A DNA stretch of 64,000 nucleotides from positions 1-64,000 of the forward strand of contig NZ_LDJM01000025.1 of assembly GCF_001431485.1 (NCBI RefSeq), written 5' to 3'. The translations under genes were made by a program, and so were the position numbers. The stretch comes from Stenotrophomonas ginsengisoli. Its GTDB lineage: Bacteria > Pseudomonadota > Gammaproteobacteria > Xanthomonadales > Xanthomonadaceae. Below are positions 22,736 to 32,092 of the stretch, one piece after another. Position 1 is the stretch's first letter; every line of letters starts with the position of its first letter. The notes under the pieces are model-generated. The model searched no databases, was not told where the DNA came from, and was given only the letters and a program-made list of their open reading frames with translations.

Positions 22736-23163
22736 CAGCCCACCTTCCCGGCTTCGCGCACAAAATCGGCGACCATGCGGTCGGCCAGGGCCTGGAAGCC
22801 CAGGGTCAGCGCCGGCACCAGCAGGCGCGACTTGGGCTCGAAATCCAGCACCAAGGCCACCTTGCTGCCCGAGTCGCCCATTGCGGTGAAATTCCAGCGG
22901 CCGTGCAGCTTCTTGAACGGACCATCGCGCAGCTGCATGTCGATGCTGACCGGACGCACATTGCGGTTTTCGGTCATGAACCAGGTGCTCAGCGCGCCCA
23001 GGCCCAGGTCCAGCCGCGCCAGCAGGCGCTGCTCGCTGCTCTCCAGCACCTGCGCCCGCGAGCACCAGGCAAAGCGGCGCGGATAGGCGGCCACATCATT
23101 GACCAGATCAAACAGCACTTCCGGTGGCTGGCTGACCAGCGCACTGCGACGAACAATAGGCAT
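22735..23163 (-). CDS. ratA: RatA family START-like protein
   Basis: A 142-residue START/polyketide cyclase-like protein of the RatA/Coq10 family. The start [28 protein letters not shown] and the middle [16 protein letters not shown] and [10 protein letters not shown] are typical. RatA has been described in E. coli as blocking 70S ribosome association, but the family also relates to ubiquinone-binding Coq10, so the function here is open. It is convergent/divergent neighbours of smpB, as in many gammaproteobacteria, with only 48 bp between the two starts. Confidence 0.9.
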   Translation of the reverse strand: MPIVRRSALVSQPPEVLFDLVNDVAAYPRRFAWCSRAQVLESSEQRLLARLDLGLGALSTWFMTENRNVRPVSIDMQLRDGPFKKLHGRWNFTAMGDSGSKVALVLDFEPKSRLLVPALTLGFQALADRMVADFVREAGKVG

Positions 23164-23211
23164 ACAGGACAATCCATCGACCAATGCCCCCGGATCGGAG
23201 ACAATGGGCAT

Positions 23212-23715
23212 ATGAGCAAGAAGACCGGCAAGGATAAAGCAAAGGGCGGCAATGCCGACAAAACCATCTCGCTGAACAAGCGGGCTCGGCATGAGTACCA
23301 CCTGGAAGACCGTTTCGAGGCGGGCCTGGTCCTGCAGGGCTGGGAGGTCAAGGCGATCCGCGCCGGGCGCGGCAACATGACCGACGCCTACGCTTACGTG
23401 AAGGATGGCGAGATCTACCTGATCGGCGCCCAGATCACCCCGTTGATCCAGGCCTCCACCCACGTCATCCCGGAGGACCGGCGCCAGCGCAAGCTGCTGC
23501 TGCACCGCAACGAGATCGACAAGCTGATCGGCCGTGTGGAACGCGATGGCTACACCATCGTGCCCACGGCCATGTACTGGAAGAAGAACAAGATCAAGCT
23601 GGAAGTGGCACTGGCCAAGGGCAAGCAGAACCACGACAAGCGCGACGCGGCCAAGGACCGCGACTGGGACCGCGAAAAGCAACGCGCCATGCGCGCCCAC
23701 AACAAGAACGCCTGA
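23212..23715 (+). CDS. smpB: SsrA-binding protein SmpB
   Basis: SmpB binds tmRNA and brings it to stalled ribosomes. The 167-residue protein has [20 protein letters not shown], the tmRNA-contact [18 protein letters not shown] and a basic C-terminal tail ([15 protein letters not shown]) that occupies the mRNA channel. ATG at 23212 gives [12 protein letters not shown]. Its partner RNA gene ssrA lies next to it on the opposite strand. Confidence 0.96.
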   Translation: MSKKTGKDKAKGGNADKTISLNKRARHEYHLEDRFEAGLVLQGWEVKAIRAGRGNMTDAYAYVKDGEIYLIGAQITPLIQASTHVIPEDRRQRKLLLHRNEIDKLIGRVERDGYTIVPTAMYWKKNKIKLEVALAKGKQNHDKRDAAKDRDWDREKQRAMRAHNKNA

Positions 23716-23720
23716 AGCAT

Positions 23721-23749
23721 AAAGGCCCGGCCACAAGCCGGGCCTTTTT
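23721..23749 (+). terminator. Intrinsic terminator of smpB
   Basis: AAAGGCCCGG (23721-23730) pairs with CCGGGCCTTT (23738-23747) and is followed by TT. It starts 6 bp after the smpB stop codon. Confidence 0.85.
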
Positions 23750-23801
23750 ACTTCCCTGCAGCGCAGGGCATGCGCACTACCCGGAAGATGCCGCGCAAAC
23801 G

Positions 23802-23826
23802 AAAAAGGCCACCTTGCGGTGGCCTT
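23802..23826 (-). terminator. Intrinsic terminator of the tmRNA gene
   Basis: On the minus strand AAGGCCACC (23826-23818) and GGTGGCCTT (23813-23805) form a 9-bp stem with a 4-nt loop followed by a T-run. It lies about 28 nt past the tmRNA 3' end. Confidence 0.8.
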
Positions 23827-23853
23827 GTCGCTGAAAATCAAGTTTTCAGTAGT

Positions 23854-24207
23854 TGGTGGAGGTGGGCGGAATTGAACCGCCGTCCGAAGGCACTCCATCC
23901 CCGGTACTACATGCTTAGCTCACCGTTGGATCTCGTCTTTGAACAGCACGGTGCGCAAAGCGCATCCAAAGACCAGCCTGCTTTGGTTAAACCGTGACTG
24001 ACAGGCAGCCATCACAGTCGGTTCCGTGATAATGACCCTACATCCACGAGCACGGGCACAAGTGGGTTCGGGGCTTACGCCTTAAGCGGCGAGAGCGTAG
24101 TTGTCGTCGTTGGCAACTAGAGTTTTGCAGCTGGATTTACGAGGAAAGCTACCCCCTCGGCATGCACCAAGTAACTTCACAACCCCCGTCGAAACCAATG
24201 CACCCCC
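23854..24207 (-). ncRNA. ssrA: tmRNA (SsrA)
   Basis: Transfer-messenger RNA of about 354 nt. The 5' end GGGGGTG pairs with CACCTCC before the encoded ACCA 3' end, forming the tRNA-like acceptor stem, and GGTTCAATTCC makes the T arm. The internal reading frame encodes the tag ANDDNYALAA and stops with TAA at 24082-24084, so rescued proteins would end in LAA. The 5' part carries the conserved GGTTTCGACGGGG. Its partner smpB lies next to it. Confidence 0.95.
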
Positions 24208-24342
24208 GGTTCGATGGAAACTGCAGCCCGACGATCCATTGCCAGACCTTGTTGCTCGATGTGCCGATGATAGCGCATCGAAGCGGCAGATGCACCCTGC
24301 CAGCCCGGTCATTGCCCTGCACGGCAACGACCGGGAACCGGC

Positions 24343-26295
24343 TCACTCTCCCGCATCAGCACCACGATCCAACGCGCCGCGCACTTCATCCAGGGCGGCA
24401 GGGTTGTCCAGGGTGGACAGGTCGCCCGGGTCATTGCCCTGGGCCAGGGCCTGCAGCGAGCGGCGCAGCAGTTTGCCCGAGCGGGTCTTGGGCAGCGAGT
24501 CGACGATGTACACCCTTGCCGGGCGGGCGACGGCGCCCAGGCTCTGCTCCACGGTGCGGCGCAGGTCAGCGGCCGCCCCGGCGCGGTTGCCGGCATGTTC
24601 GTCGCGCAGGGTGGCAAACACCACCGGCACCTGCCCCTTCAACTCGTCGGGCACCCCGATCACCGCGGCTTCCACCACCGCCGCATTGGACGACACGGAC
24701 TCTTCGATCTCGCGGGTGCCCAGGCGGTGGCCGGCGACATTGATCACGTCATCGGTGCGGCCGAGGATGAAGGTGTAGCCGTCCTCGTCGCGGATGGCCC
24801 AGTCCAGCGAGCTGTACAGCAGCTCCTTGAAGTGGCTGAAGTAGCTGGCAATGAAACGCTCGTCGTTGCGCCACACCGTACTCAGGCAACCCGGCGGCAG
24901 CGGCGGCACCATCACCAGCACGCCCTTTTCCCCTGGCCCGACTTCCTCGCCGGTGTTCTCGTCGATGATCCTGGTGTTGTAACCGAGGTTGGCAAAACCC
25001 GGCGAACCGAAGCGGGTCGGCTTCATGTCCACGCCGGGCAGCAGGGTCAGCGCCGGCCAGCCGGTTTCGGTCTGCCAGTAATTGTCGATCACCGGCTTGC
25101 CGAGCAGCTCGTTGATCCACAGCGCGGTGGGCTCATCGAGCGGCTCACCGGCCAGGAACAGGTACTGCAGTGCGGACAGGTCGTACTTGCGAATGAATTC
25201 CGGGTCGTGCTTCTTCAGCACACGGATCGCCGTGGGCGAGGAAAACAGGGTGCGCACAGCGTACTTCTCGCACAGCTGCCACCACACACCGGCATCCGGG
25301 CGCGTGGGCAGGCCTTCGTACAGCAGTGAGGTGGCCCCGCCGATCAGCGGGCCATACACGTTGTAGGAATGACCGACCGCCCAGCCCACATCGGAAGTGG
25401 AAAACATCACTTGACCCGGCTTGACGTCGAATACGGTGAGCATGGACAGCGCCATGGCCACCGCATAGCCACCGACATCACGCTGCACGCCCTTGGGCTT
25501 GCCGGTGGTACCACTGGTGTAGAGCAGATAACTGGGTTCGTTGGATTCGAGCCATTGCACCGGCACATCCACCTGCCCTACCTCGGCACGCAGCGTGGCG
25601 TAGTCCACATCGCGCCCGGGCTGCAGCGCGATATCGACATCCAGCCCGCGCGAAACCACCAGCACATGTGGCGGCGGTGTCTGCGCGGCGGCCAGCGCGC
25701 TGTCCACCAGCGGCTTGTACGGGATGACCTTGCCACCGCGCATGCCGGCATCGGCCGTGATCAACAATTTGGGCTGGGCGTCATCGATACGCACGGCCAG
25801 GTTGTGCGCGGCAAAGCCACCAAACACCACCGAGTGCACGGCGCCGATACGGGCGCAGGCCAGCATCGCAAATACGGCCTCGGCCATATTGGGCATATAC
25901 ACCACCACGCGGTCGCCATGGCCAACACCGAGGCGGCGCAGCACAGCGGCGAAATCATTTACTTCGCGATGCAGCTGGCGATAGGTGAATTCGCGCGTGG
26001 TGTCCGTTTCCGTGGACGCCACCACCAGCGCCAGCTGCTCAGCACGGTCGGCCAGATGGCGGTCAACGGCGTTGTAGCAAAGATTGGTGCGCCCGCCGAC
26101 AAACCAGCGCCGGAACGGCGGGTTGGAATAATCCAGAATCTGCTGCGGCGGGGTTTCCCAGTGGATCAGCCGGCTCTGCTCTTCCCAGAAGGCCTCCGGC
26201 TGTTCAATCGAATAGCGATGCAGCTGTTCATAGCTGCCATTGAATACAGGTGTTTGTTGCGACGACGATAACGATGCTGCGTTATTGCACTGCAT
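24343..26295 (-). CDS. prpE: Propionyl-CoA synthetase (acyl-CoA synthetase, PrpE type)
   Basis: AMP-forming synthetase that activates propionate, 650 residues. It shows the P-loop [21 protein letters not shown], whose [10 protein letters not shown] continuation is typical of PrpE rather than acetyl-CoA synthetase, YWQTETGWP, the hinge [21 protein letters not shown] and the catalytic-lysine region [14 protein letters not shown] 26295 is preferred because GGGAG lies 8-9 nt upstream; ATG 26310 is also in frame. It follows etfA by 78 bp and is the last gene of the valine/propionyl-CoA operon. Acetyl-CoA synthetase activity is the alternative. Confidence 0.85.
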   Translation of the reverse strand: MQCNNAASLSSSQQTPVFNGSYEQLHRYSIEQPEAFWEEQSRLIHWETPPQQILDYSNPPFRRWFVGGRTNLCYNAVDRHLADRAEQLALVVASTETDTTREFTYRQLHREVNDFAAVLRRLGVGHGDRVVVYMPNMAEAVFAMLACARIGAVHSVVFGGFAAHNLAVRIDDAQPKLLITADAGMRGGKVIPYKPLVDSALAAAQTPPPHVLVVSRGLDVDIALQPGRDVDYATLRAEVGQVDVPVQWLESNEPSYLLYTSGTTGKPKGVQRDVGGYAVAMALSMLTVFDVKPGQVMFSTSDVGWAVGHSYNVYGPLIGGATSLLYEGLPTRPDAGVWWQLCEKYAVRTLFSSPTAIRVLKKHDPEFIRKYDLSALQYLFLAGEPLDEPTALWINELLGKPVIDNYWQTETGWPALTLLPGVDMKPTRFGSPGFANLGYNTRIIDENTGEEVGPGEKGVLVMVPPLPPGCLSTVWRNDERFIASYFSHFKELLYSSLDWAIRDEDGYTFILGRTDDVINVAGHRLGTREIEESVSSNAAVVEAAVIGVPDELKGQVPVVFATLRDEHAGNRAGAAADLRRTVEQSLGAVARPARVYIVDSLPKTRSGKLLRRSLQALAQGNDPGDLSTLDNPAALDEVRGALDRGADAGE

Positions 26296-26373
26296 TATCC
26301 AATCTCCCATAACCCTGACTTCCGGTTTACAGCAAGCACGCAGGCGATTCCTTTCGCCTTTAGTCGATGCCTG

Positions 26374-27309
26374 TCAGACCAGGGCTTCCAGTTCCGGCAA
26401 CAGCGCAAACAGATCGCCCACCAGGCCGATGTCGGCCACCTCGAAGATCGGGGCGTCGGCGTCCTTGTTGATCGCCACGATGGTGCCGGCGTCCTTGATA
26501 CCGGTCAGATGCTGGATGGCGCCACTGATGCCCACGGCCACGTACAGCTCCGGGGCAATGATCTTGCCGGTCTGGCCGACCTGCATGTCGCTGGGCACAT
26601 AGCCGGCATCCACGGCGGCGCGCGAGGCGCCCACGCCTGCACCGAGCTTGTCGGCCAGCTTGTAGATCACCGCGAAGTTCTCGGCCGAACCGACGCCACG
26701 GCCACCGGAGACGACACGCTTGGCGCTCTGCAGGTCTGGGCGGTCGCTCTTGCCCTGGGTCAGGGACACAAAGCGGGTGTGGGTCGGCAGCACGGCATCA
26801 ACGCTGATCGCTTCGATCGCGGCATTGCCACCGTCAGCAGCGCTGGCCCAGGAGGCCGCACGCACGGTGGCCACCACGGTCTGCTCGGCCGGCGCCTTGA
26901 CGGTGATGATGGCATTGCCGGCATAGATCGGGCGGGTGAAGGTGTGGGCGTCGACCACGCTCATCAGGTCGGAGACCTGGTTGACGCCCAGCAGGGCCGC
27001 CACAGCCGGCATCAGATCCTTGCCGGTGGTGGTGGAGGCGCCGAACACGTGGCTGTAACCGGCCGCGGCCTTGGCGATCTGCGGGGCCAGCACCTGGGCG
27101 ATGGCGTTGTCGTTGGCGGCATTGGCGATGCTCAGCACGCGGCTGACACCGGCAATCTGTGCGGCCTGGGCAGCAACGGCTGCCGGGTCGGCGGCCAGTA
27201 CCAGAACGTCGATCTCGCCACCCACCGCAGCGGCGGCAGTGACGGTCTTGGCCACGGCAGCATTGAGCTGGCCGTTCAAGTGTTCGGCAATGACAAGAAT
27301 CTTGGCCAT
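26374..27309 (-). CDS. etfA: Electron transfer flavoprotein alpha subunit
   Basis: EtfA with EtfB takes electrons from acyl-CoA dehydrogenases and passes them to the quinone pool. The 311-residue protein starts [21 protein letters not shown] and has the FAD-binding C-terminal signatures [35 protein letters not shown] and [20 protein letters not shown]. Its ATG shares a base with the etfB stop. It probably serves the acyl-CoA dehydrogenase encoded upstream in the operon. Confidence 0.97.
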   Translation of the reverse strand: MAKILVIAEHLNGQLNAAVAKTVTAAAAVGGEIDVLVLAADPAAVAAQAAQIAGVSRVLSIANAANDNAIAQVLAPQIAKAAAGYSHVFGASTTTGKDLMPAVAALLGVNQVSDLMSVVDAHTFTRPIYAGNAIITVKAPAEQTVVATVRAASWASAADGGNAAIEAISVDAVLPTHTRFVSLTQGKSDRPDLQSAKRVVSGGRGVGSAENFAVIYKLADKLGAGVGASRAAVDAGYVPSDMQVGQTGKIIAPELYVAVGISGAIQHLTGIKDAGTIVAINKDADAPIFEVADIGLVGDLFALLPELEALV

Positions 27310-28061
27310 TACAGCAACCCCTTCTGCTTCAGTGCGGCAACCAGCCCGGCGGCGTCCTTGACCATCACGCCCTTGGAGCGCTTGGCCGGTGCGGCGTAAT
27401 GGGTGGTGGTGAAGGTATCGGCGGCTTCCACGCCCAGATCGGCCAGCTGCAGGGTCTCCAGCGGCTTGGACTTGGCCTTCATGATGTCGGGCAGCTTGAT
27501 GAAGCGCGGCTCGTTCAGGCGCAGGTCGGTGGTGATCACCGCCGGCAGGTCCACTTCCAGCACTTCCAGGCCGGCGTCCACTTCGCGGGTGACGGTGGCC
27601 TTGCCATCGGCAATGGCGAGCTTGGAGGCAAAGGTTGACTGCGGGCGGCCCCAGATCGTGGCCAGCATCTGGCCGGTCTGGTTGGCGTCGTCATCGATGG
27701 CCTGCTTGCCCAGGATGACGATGTCCGGCTGGACCGATTCCACCAGCTTGAGCAGGGTGCGGGCAGCGGTCAGCGGCTGGATCGCCGCATCGGTGACCAC
27801 GTGGATGGCACGGTTGGCACCCATGGCCAGGCCGTTGCGCAGGTGGGCCTGGGCATCGGCGGGGGCAATCGTGGCCACGACCACTTCGCTGGCGATGCCG
27901 GCATCGCGCAGGCGCAGGGCCTCTTCCAGCGCGATCTCATCGAACGGGTTGGGCGAGAGCTTGACACCATCGGTGACCACGCCGGAGTTGTCCGGCTTGA
28001 CCTGGATACGGACGTTGTAGTCCACCACACGCTTGTAGGCGACGAGGATCTTCAGGCTCAT
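27309..28061 (-). CDS. etfB: Electron transfer flavoprotein beta subunit
   Basis: The 250-residue beta subunit binds AMP and docks on dehydrogenases. It shows KILVAYKRVVDYNVRIQVK, NPFDEIALEEALRLRD, ILGKQAIDDDANQTGQMLA and the C-terminal ETF signature region around LRLNEPRFIKLPDIMKAKSK. Its start overlaps the mmsB stop by 4 nt (ATGA), and its stop overlaps the etfA start. Confidence 0.97.
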   Translation of the reverse strand: MSLKILVAYKRVVDYNVRIQVKPDNSGVVTDGVKLSPNPFDEIALEEALRLRDAGIASEVVVATIAPADAQAHLRNGLAMGANRAIHVVTDAAIQPLTAARTLLKLVESVQPDIVILGKQAIDDDANQTGQMLATIWGRPQSTFASKLAIADGKATVTREVDAGLEVLEVDLPAVITTDLRLNEPRFIKLPDIMKAKSKPLETLQLADLGVEAADTFTTTHYAAPAKRSKGVMVKDAAGLVAALKQKGLL

Positions 28062-28951
28062 GCGCCCTCCTTGTTGAACAGCTTGACCACGCTGGAGAAA
28101 TCCAGACCGCCGTTGCCCTGCTGGCTGTTGATCGAATACAGGTTGCGGGCCAGCTCGCCCAACGGGATCGACGCGCCCTTGGCCACCGCCGCCTCCACCG
28201 CCAGGCCCAGGTCCTTGAGCATCAGGTCATTGCCGAAGCCACCGCTGTAGCCGCGGCTGGACGGTGCGTTTTCCAGCACCCCCGGCCACGGGTTGCAGAC
28301 TTCGGTGGCCCAGCTGCGGCCGGTGCTCACCGCCATCATCTGCGACAGCACACCGGCATCCAGGCCATGGGCCACACCCAGCGAGATGGCCTCACCAGTG
28401 GCGGCCATGATCACGCCCAGGGCCATGTTGTTGCACAGCTTGGCCACCTGGCCGGCACCGTTGCCGCCGACATGGAAGATGTTCTTGCCCATGTCCTGCA
28501 GGTAAGGGCGCGCACGCTCCAGCGCATCGGCCGGGCCGCCGACGATAAAGGTCAGGGTGCCGGCCTGGGCCCCGGCGGTGCCACCGGATACCGGTGCATC
28601 GATCATCTGCAGGCCACGTGCGGCCGCGGCCTGGGCCACCTTCTGTGCCGAGGCCGGGGCAATGGTGCTGCTGTCGATCACCAGCGCGCCATCGGCAATG
28701 GCGGCCAGCAGGCCACCCTCCCCCAGGTACAGGCCTTCCACATGGCGGCTGGCCGGCAGCATGGAGATCACTACCTGCGCATCATTCACTGCGTCATGCG
28801 CGCTGGCAGCGGCCACGCCGCCGGCCGCGACCACCGCGTCCACCGCGCTGGCGCTGAGGTCAAACACCTGGACCTGATGCCCGGCCTTGGCCAGGTTGAT
28901 CGCCATCGGCCCACCCATGTTGCCCAAACCGATAAATGCAATGCGGCTCAT
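28058..28951 (-). CDS. mmsB: 3-hydroxyisobutyrate dehydrogenase
   Basis: NAD-dependent oxidation of 3-hydroxyisobutyrate to methylmalonate semialdehyde, fourth step of this valine branch. The 297-residue protein has the Rossmann start IAFIGLGNMGGPMAINLAKAG, DAPVSGGTAGAQAGTLTFIV in the substrate site, and GNGAGQVAKLCNNMALG, which contains the catalytic lysine. ATG 28951 is chosen on the family N-terminus. The gene lies between the hydrolase (1-nt gap) and etfB (4-nt overlap). Confidence 0.94.
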   Translation of the reverse strand: MSRIAFIGLGNMGGPMAINLAKAGHQVQVFDLSASAVDAVVAAGGVAAASAHDAVNDAQVVISMLPASRHVEGLYLGEGGLLAAIADGALVIDSSTIAPASAQKVAQAAAARGLQMIDAPVSGGTAGAQAGTLTFIVGGPADALERARPYLQDMGKNIFHVGGNGAGQVAKLCNNMALGVIMAATGEAISLGVAHGLDAGVLSQMMAVSTGRSWATEVCNPWPGVLENAPSSRGYSGGFGNDLMLKDLGLAVEAAVAKGASIPLGELARNLYSINSQQGNGGLDFSSVVKLFNKEGA

Positions 28952-28952
28952 C

Positions 28953-30113
28953 TCAATTCCTTGCGTTGTCGTGGTGGCCCAGGTCGGCCAGCGGATGCTG
29001 GCCTGCCGGCCACGGTGCAGTGAAATAGGTCTGTGCCCAGGCCTGGTCAGCCTGGGCAAGGCTGGCATGCTGCCAGCGCGGGTTGCGGTCCTTGTCGATC
29101 AGCAGCGCCCGGATGCCCTCGGCAAAGTCGCCGTGGGCACAGCCATGCAGCGCCGCCAGATACTCCATGCGGAACACATCGGCCAGGCTGGCTCCCTGGG
29201 CCTGCTGGCGCAGTGCATAGGCCAACCGCGCCGAGCCCGGTGCGCCATGACGCAGCGTCTTTACTGCGGCCTGCAGCCAGACATCCTCGCTGTCCACGGC
29301 CAGCAAGCGGGCCACGATGGCCTCCAGCCCGTCGTCATGGCAGAGCTGGTCGATCAGCCCGGCGTGCTGCTGCAACGGCCCGGCCGGTGCCTCACGGGCA
29401 AAACCCTGCAACAGGACATCCAGCCCGGCCTTGTCGGCCTGGCCATCGCCGGACCAGGCGTGCTGCAGCAAGGCTTCCAGTACGGCGGCTCGCTGCGCTT
29501 CCAGAATGTGCACATCGGCCAGGCCGGCATGGATGGCATCGGCCGGGCCGAGCAGGGCACCGGTGAGGCCAAGAAACAGGCCGGCATTACCCGGGACCCG
29601 GCCCAGCAGCCAGCTGCCGCCCACATCCGGGAACAGGCCGACACTGATCTCCGGGAAGGCCAGCTTGCTGCGCTCGCTGACCACCCGGTGGCTGGCCCCG
29701 CCCATCAGGCCCAGGCCACCGCCCATGACAATGCCATGGCCCCAGCACAACAGCGGCTTGGGGTAATGGTGGATGGCGTGGTCCAGGCGATATTCCACTT
29801 CGAAAAATTCGGCGGCAAAGGCATTGTCGACAATGGCCGTGCTGCCACTGGCATGATGGACCAGGATGCTCTGGTACAACCCGTGCAGGTCGCCGCCGGC
29901 GCAGAACGCCTTCTCCCCTGCCCCTTGCAGCACCACCGCGGCAATGCCGGCATCGGCCTGCCACGCGGCCAGCCGCTCGCTGAGCAGATGTGCCATCGCC
30001 AGGGAAAAACCGTTGAGCGTGCGCGGGGCGTTCAAGGTGGCAAAGCCCACCCGCATGCCATTGGCGCAGCTGCGCTCCTCGAACAGCACCGGTGATTGAT
30101 CGTCCTGGCTCAT
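28953..30113 (-). CDS. 3-hydroxyisobutyryl-CoA hydrolase (crotonase family)
   Basis: Cleaves 3-hydroxyisobutyryl-CoA to the free acid in valine breakdown. The 386-residue protein is longer than simple hydratases, as expected for this subgroup, and shows FCAGGDLHGLY, GIVMGGGLGLMGGASHRVV, the catalytic-Glu region FPEISVGLFPDVGG and SWLLGRVPGNAGLFLGLTG. ATG 30113 overlaps the upstream stop as ATGA; an in-frame ATG at 30125 is less likely. A generic enoyl-CoA hydratase/isomerase is the alternative, but context favours the hydrolase. Confidence 0.88.
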   Translation of the reverse strand: MSQDDQSPVLFEERSCANGMRVGFATLNAPRTLNGFSLAMAHLLSERLAAWQADAGIAAVVLQGAGEKAFCAGGDLHGLYQSILVHHASGSTAIVDNAFAAEFFEVEYRLDHAIHHYPKPLLCWGHGIVMGGGLGLMGGASHRVVSERSKLAFPEISVGLFPDVGGSWLLGRVPGNAGLFLGLTGALLGPADAIHAGLADVHILEAQRAAVLEALLQHAWSGDGQADKAGLDVLLQGFAREAPAGPLQQHAGLIDQLCHDDGLEAIVARLLAVDSEDVWLQAAVKTLRHGAPGSARLAYALRQQAQGASLADVFRMEYLAALHGCAHGDFAEGIRALLIDKDRNPRWQHASLAQADQAWAQTYFTAPWPAGQHPLADLGHHDNARN

Positions 30114-30907
30114 GCGTTCTTCCATGCCGGCGCACGCTTTTCCAGGAAGGCAGCCACCCCTTCAACCTGGTCGGCACTGTCAAACAGGTCGACAAAGGCC
30201 TCGCGCTCGGCCACCAGGGCCGATACGTGGCTGCCGCTGCGGGTGGACTGCACCAGGGTCTTGCAGGCAGCCACGCTGGTCGGGCTCTGCCGCGCCGCCT
30301 TGGCCGCCCATTCCAGGGCCAGCGCCAAGGCCGCGCCCTTGTCCACCTGCGCCTCGGCCAGGCCGATGGACACCGCGGTGCCGGCATCGATGCGCTCACC
30401 GAGCAGGATCATGCGCTTGGCCCAGCCTTCGCCGACCAGGCGGGTCAGGTTCTGGGTGCCACCGGCGCACGGCAGCAGGCCCACCGTGGCTTCGGGCAGG
30501 GCCACCTGGGCGTGTGCCTCGATGATGCGCAGGTCACAGGCCAGCGCACATTCCAGCCCGCCGCCCATCGCATAGCCGTTGATCGCGGCGATGGACACGC
30601 CACGGAAATCGGACAATGCCTCGAAGGCCTGGCCGAACGCACGCGCAGCGGCACGTGCAGCAGCCTTGTCGCCGGAAGCAAACTGCTTCAGGTCGGCACC
30701 GGCGCTGAAGAACTTCTCGCCGTCGCCAGTGATCACCAGCGCATAGATATCGCGGTCGGCATTGAGCTGGCCGACCAGGTCGCGCAGTGCATTGAGGCTG
30801 TCCACCGTCCAGGTGTGGGCCGGCGGGTTGTGCAGGGTGACCAGTGCGGTGTGCTCACGCACCTCCAGCTGCAGGCCGGTCCAGGCCTGGTTCTTGTAAT
30901 CACTCAT
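30110..30907 (-). CDS. Enoyl-CoA hydratase (methacrylyl-CoA hydration)
   Basis: A 265-residue crotonase-fold protein: HNPPAHTWTVDSL, FFSAGADLKQFASGDK, the oxyanion-hole segment INGYAMGGGLECALACD, and the catalytic Glu in ALPEATVGLLPCAGGTQNLTRLV. In this operon it should add water to methacrylyl-CoA. Both ends overlap neighbours by 4 nt (ATGA), so translation of the three genes is coupled. Confidence 0.9.
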   Translation of the reverse strand: MSDYKNQAWTGLQLEVREHTALVTLHNPPAHTWTVDSLNALRDLVGQLNADRDIYALVITGDGEKFFSAGADLKQFASGDKAAARAAARAFGQAFEALSDFRGVSIAAINGYAMGGGLECALACDLRIIEAHAQVALPEATVGLLPCAGGTQNLTRLVGEGWAKRMILLGERIDAGTAVSIGLAEAQVDKGAALALALEWAAKAARQSPTSVAACKTLVQSTRSGSHVSALVAEREAFVDLFDSADQVEGVAAFLEKRAPAWKNA

Positions 30908-32088
30908 CGCAGCGGTTCCTCGGTATTGAGCAGATGGCGGGCAACGATGACCCGCATGATTTCGTTGGTGCCTTCCAGGATCTGGTGCACGCGGCTGTCG
31001 CGCAGCAGGCGTTCGACCGGGTATTCGCGGATGTAGCCATAGCCGCCATGCAGCTGCAGGGCGTCATTGCACACGGCAAAGCCGGCATCGGTGGCAAAGC
31101 GCTTGGCCATCGCGCACCACACCGTGGCATCGCTGCTGCCGGCATCCAGGCGGCGGGCGGCGCCATGCACCATCTGCCGCGCGGCGACCAGCTCGGTGGC
31201 CATGTCGGCCAGCTTGAACTGCAGCGCCTGGAACTGGGCCAGCGCCTGGCCGAACTGGCTGCGCTCACGCAGATAGCGGCGCGCCGCATCCAGCGCGCCC
31301 TGGGCCGCACCCAGCGAACAGGCCGCGATGTTCAGGCGGCCGCCGTCCAGGCCTTTCATCGCGATTTTGAAACCCTCGCCCTCATTGCCCAGCAGGTTGG
31401 CCACCGGTACCCGTACCCCGGAAAAGCTGATGGTGCGGGTGGGCTGGCTGTTCCAGCCCATCTTTTCTTCCTTCTTGCCGTATTCAATGCCCGGCAGGTT
31501 GGCCGGCACCGCAATGGCGCTGATGCCGCGGGCCCCCTCGCCGCCGGTGCGGGCCATCACCACCAGCATGTCGGTGGCACCGGCGCCGGAGATGAAGGCC
31601 TTGGCCCCGTCGATGACGTACTCATCGCCATCGCGCACGGCACGGGTCTTCAGCGAGGCGGCATCCGAGCCGGCACCCGGCTCGGTCAGGCAGTACGAGC
31701 CCAGCTTCAGGCCTGCCGCCATGTCCGGCACCCAGGCCTGGCGCAGGGCCGGCTGGCCCCAGCCGGCAATCATCCAGGTGGCCATGTTGTGGATGCTGAT
31801 GTAGGCCGCGGTGGACGGATCGGCCGCTGCCAGCTCTTCGAAGATCAGCGCCGCATCCCAGCGCGACAGGCCGATACCGCCCAGCGCTTCGGGGGTATAG
31901 ATGCCACAGAAACCCAGTTCGCCGGCCTTGCCGATCGCCTCGCGCGGGAAGATGCCTTCGGCATCCCAGTGCGCGGCCTGCGGCGCCAGCTCGGCCGCCG
32001 CAAACGTGGCGGCAGCCGAACGGAAGGCCACCTGGTCCTCGCTCAGGTCAAAGTTGGCGGCATCGGCCGCGTTGATCACTCGGTCCAT
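30904..32088 (-). CDS. Acyl-CoA dehydrogenase, probably isobutyryl-CoA dehydrogenase
   Basis: FAD enzyme that oxidises isobutyryl-CoA to methacrylyl-CoA. The 394-residue protein carries the family signatures YCLTEPGAGSDAASLKTRA and QLHGGYGYIREYPVERLLRD, with the terminal QILEGTNEIMRVIVARHLL. The valine assignment rests on the operon: mmsA 4 nt upstream, hydratase, hydrolase and mmsB downstream, and etfBA as electron acceptor. A broader short branched-chain specificity is possible. Confidence 0.9.
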   Translation of the reverse strand: MDRVINAADAANFDLSEDQVAFRSAAATFAAAELAPQAAHWDAEGIFPREAIGKAGELGFCGIYTPEALGGIGLSRWDAALIFEELAAADPSTAAYISIHNMATWMIAGWGQPALRQAWVPDMAAGLKLGSYCLTEPGAGSDAASLKTRAVRDGDEYVIDGAKAFISGAGATDMLVVMARTGGEGARGISAIAVPANLPGIEYGKKEEKMGWNSQPTRTISFSGVRVPVANLLGNEGEGFKIAMKGLDGGRLNIAACSLGAAQGALDAARRYLRERSQFGQALAQFQALQFKLADMATELVAARQMVHGAARRLDAGSSDATVWCAMAKRFATDAGFAVCNDALQLHGGYGYIREYPVERLLRDSRVHQILEGTNEIMRVIVARHLLNTEEPLR

Positions 32089-32092
32089 GGCG

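Noticed and set aside
23770-23997. Plus-strand open frame of 75 codons after smpB
   Set aside because: It runs through the tmRNA 3' end and its terminator on the opposite strand, so it is a chance frame.
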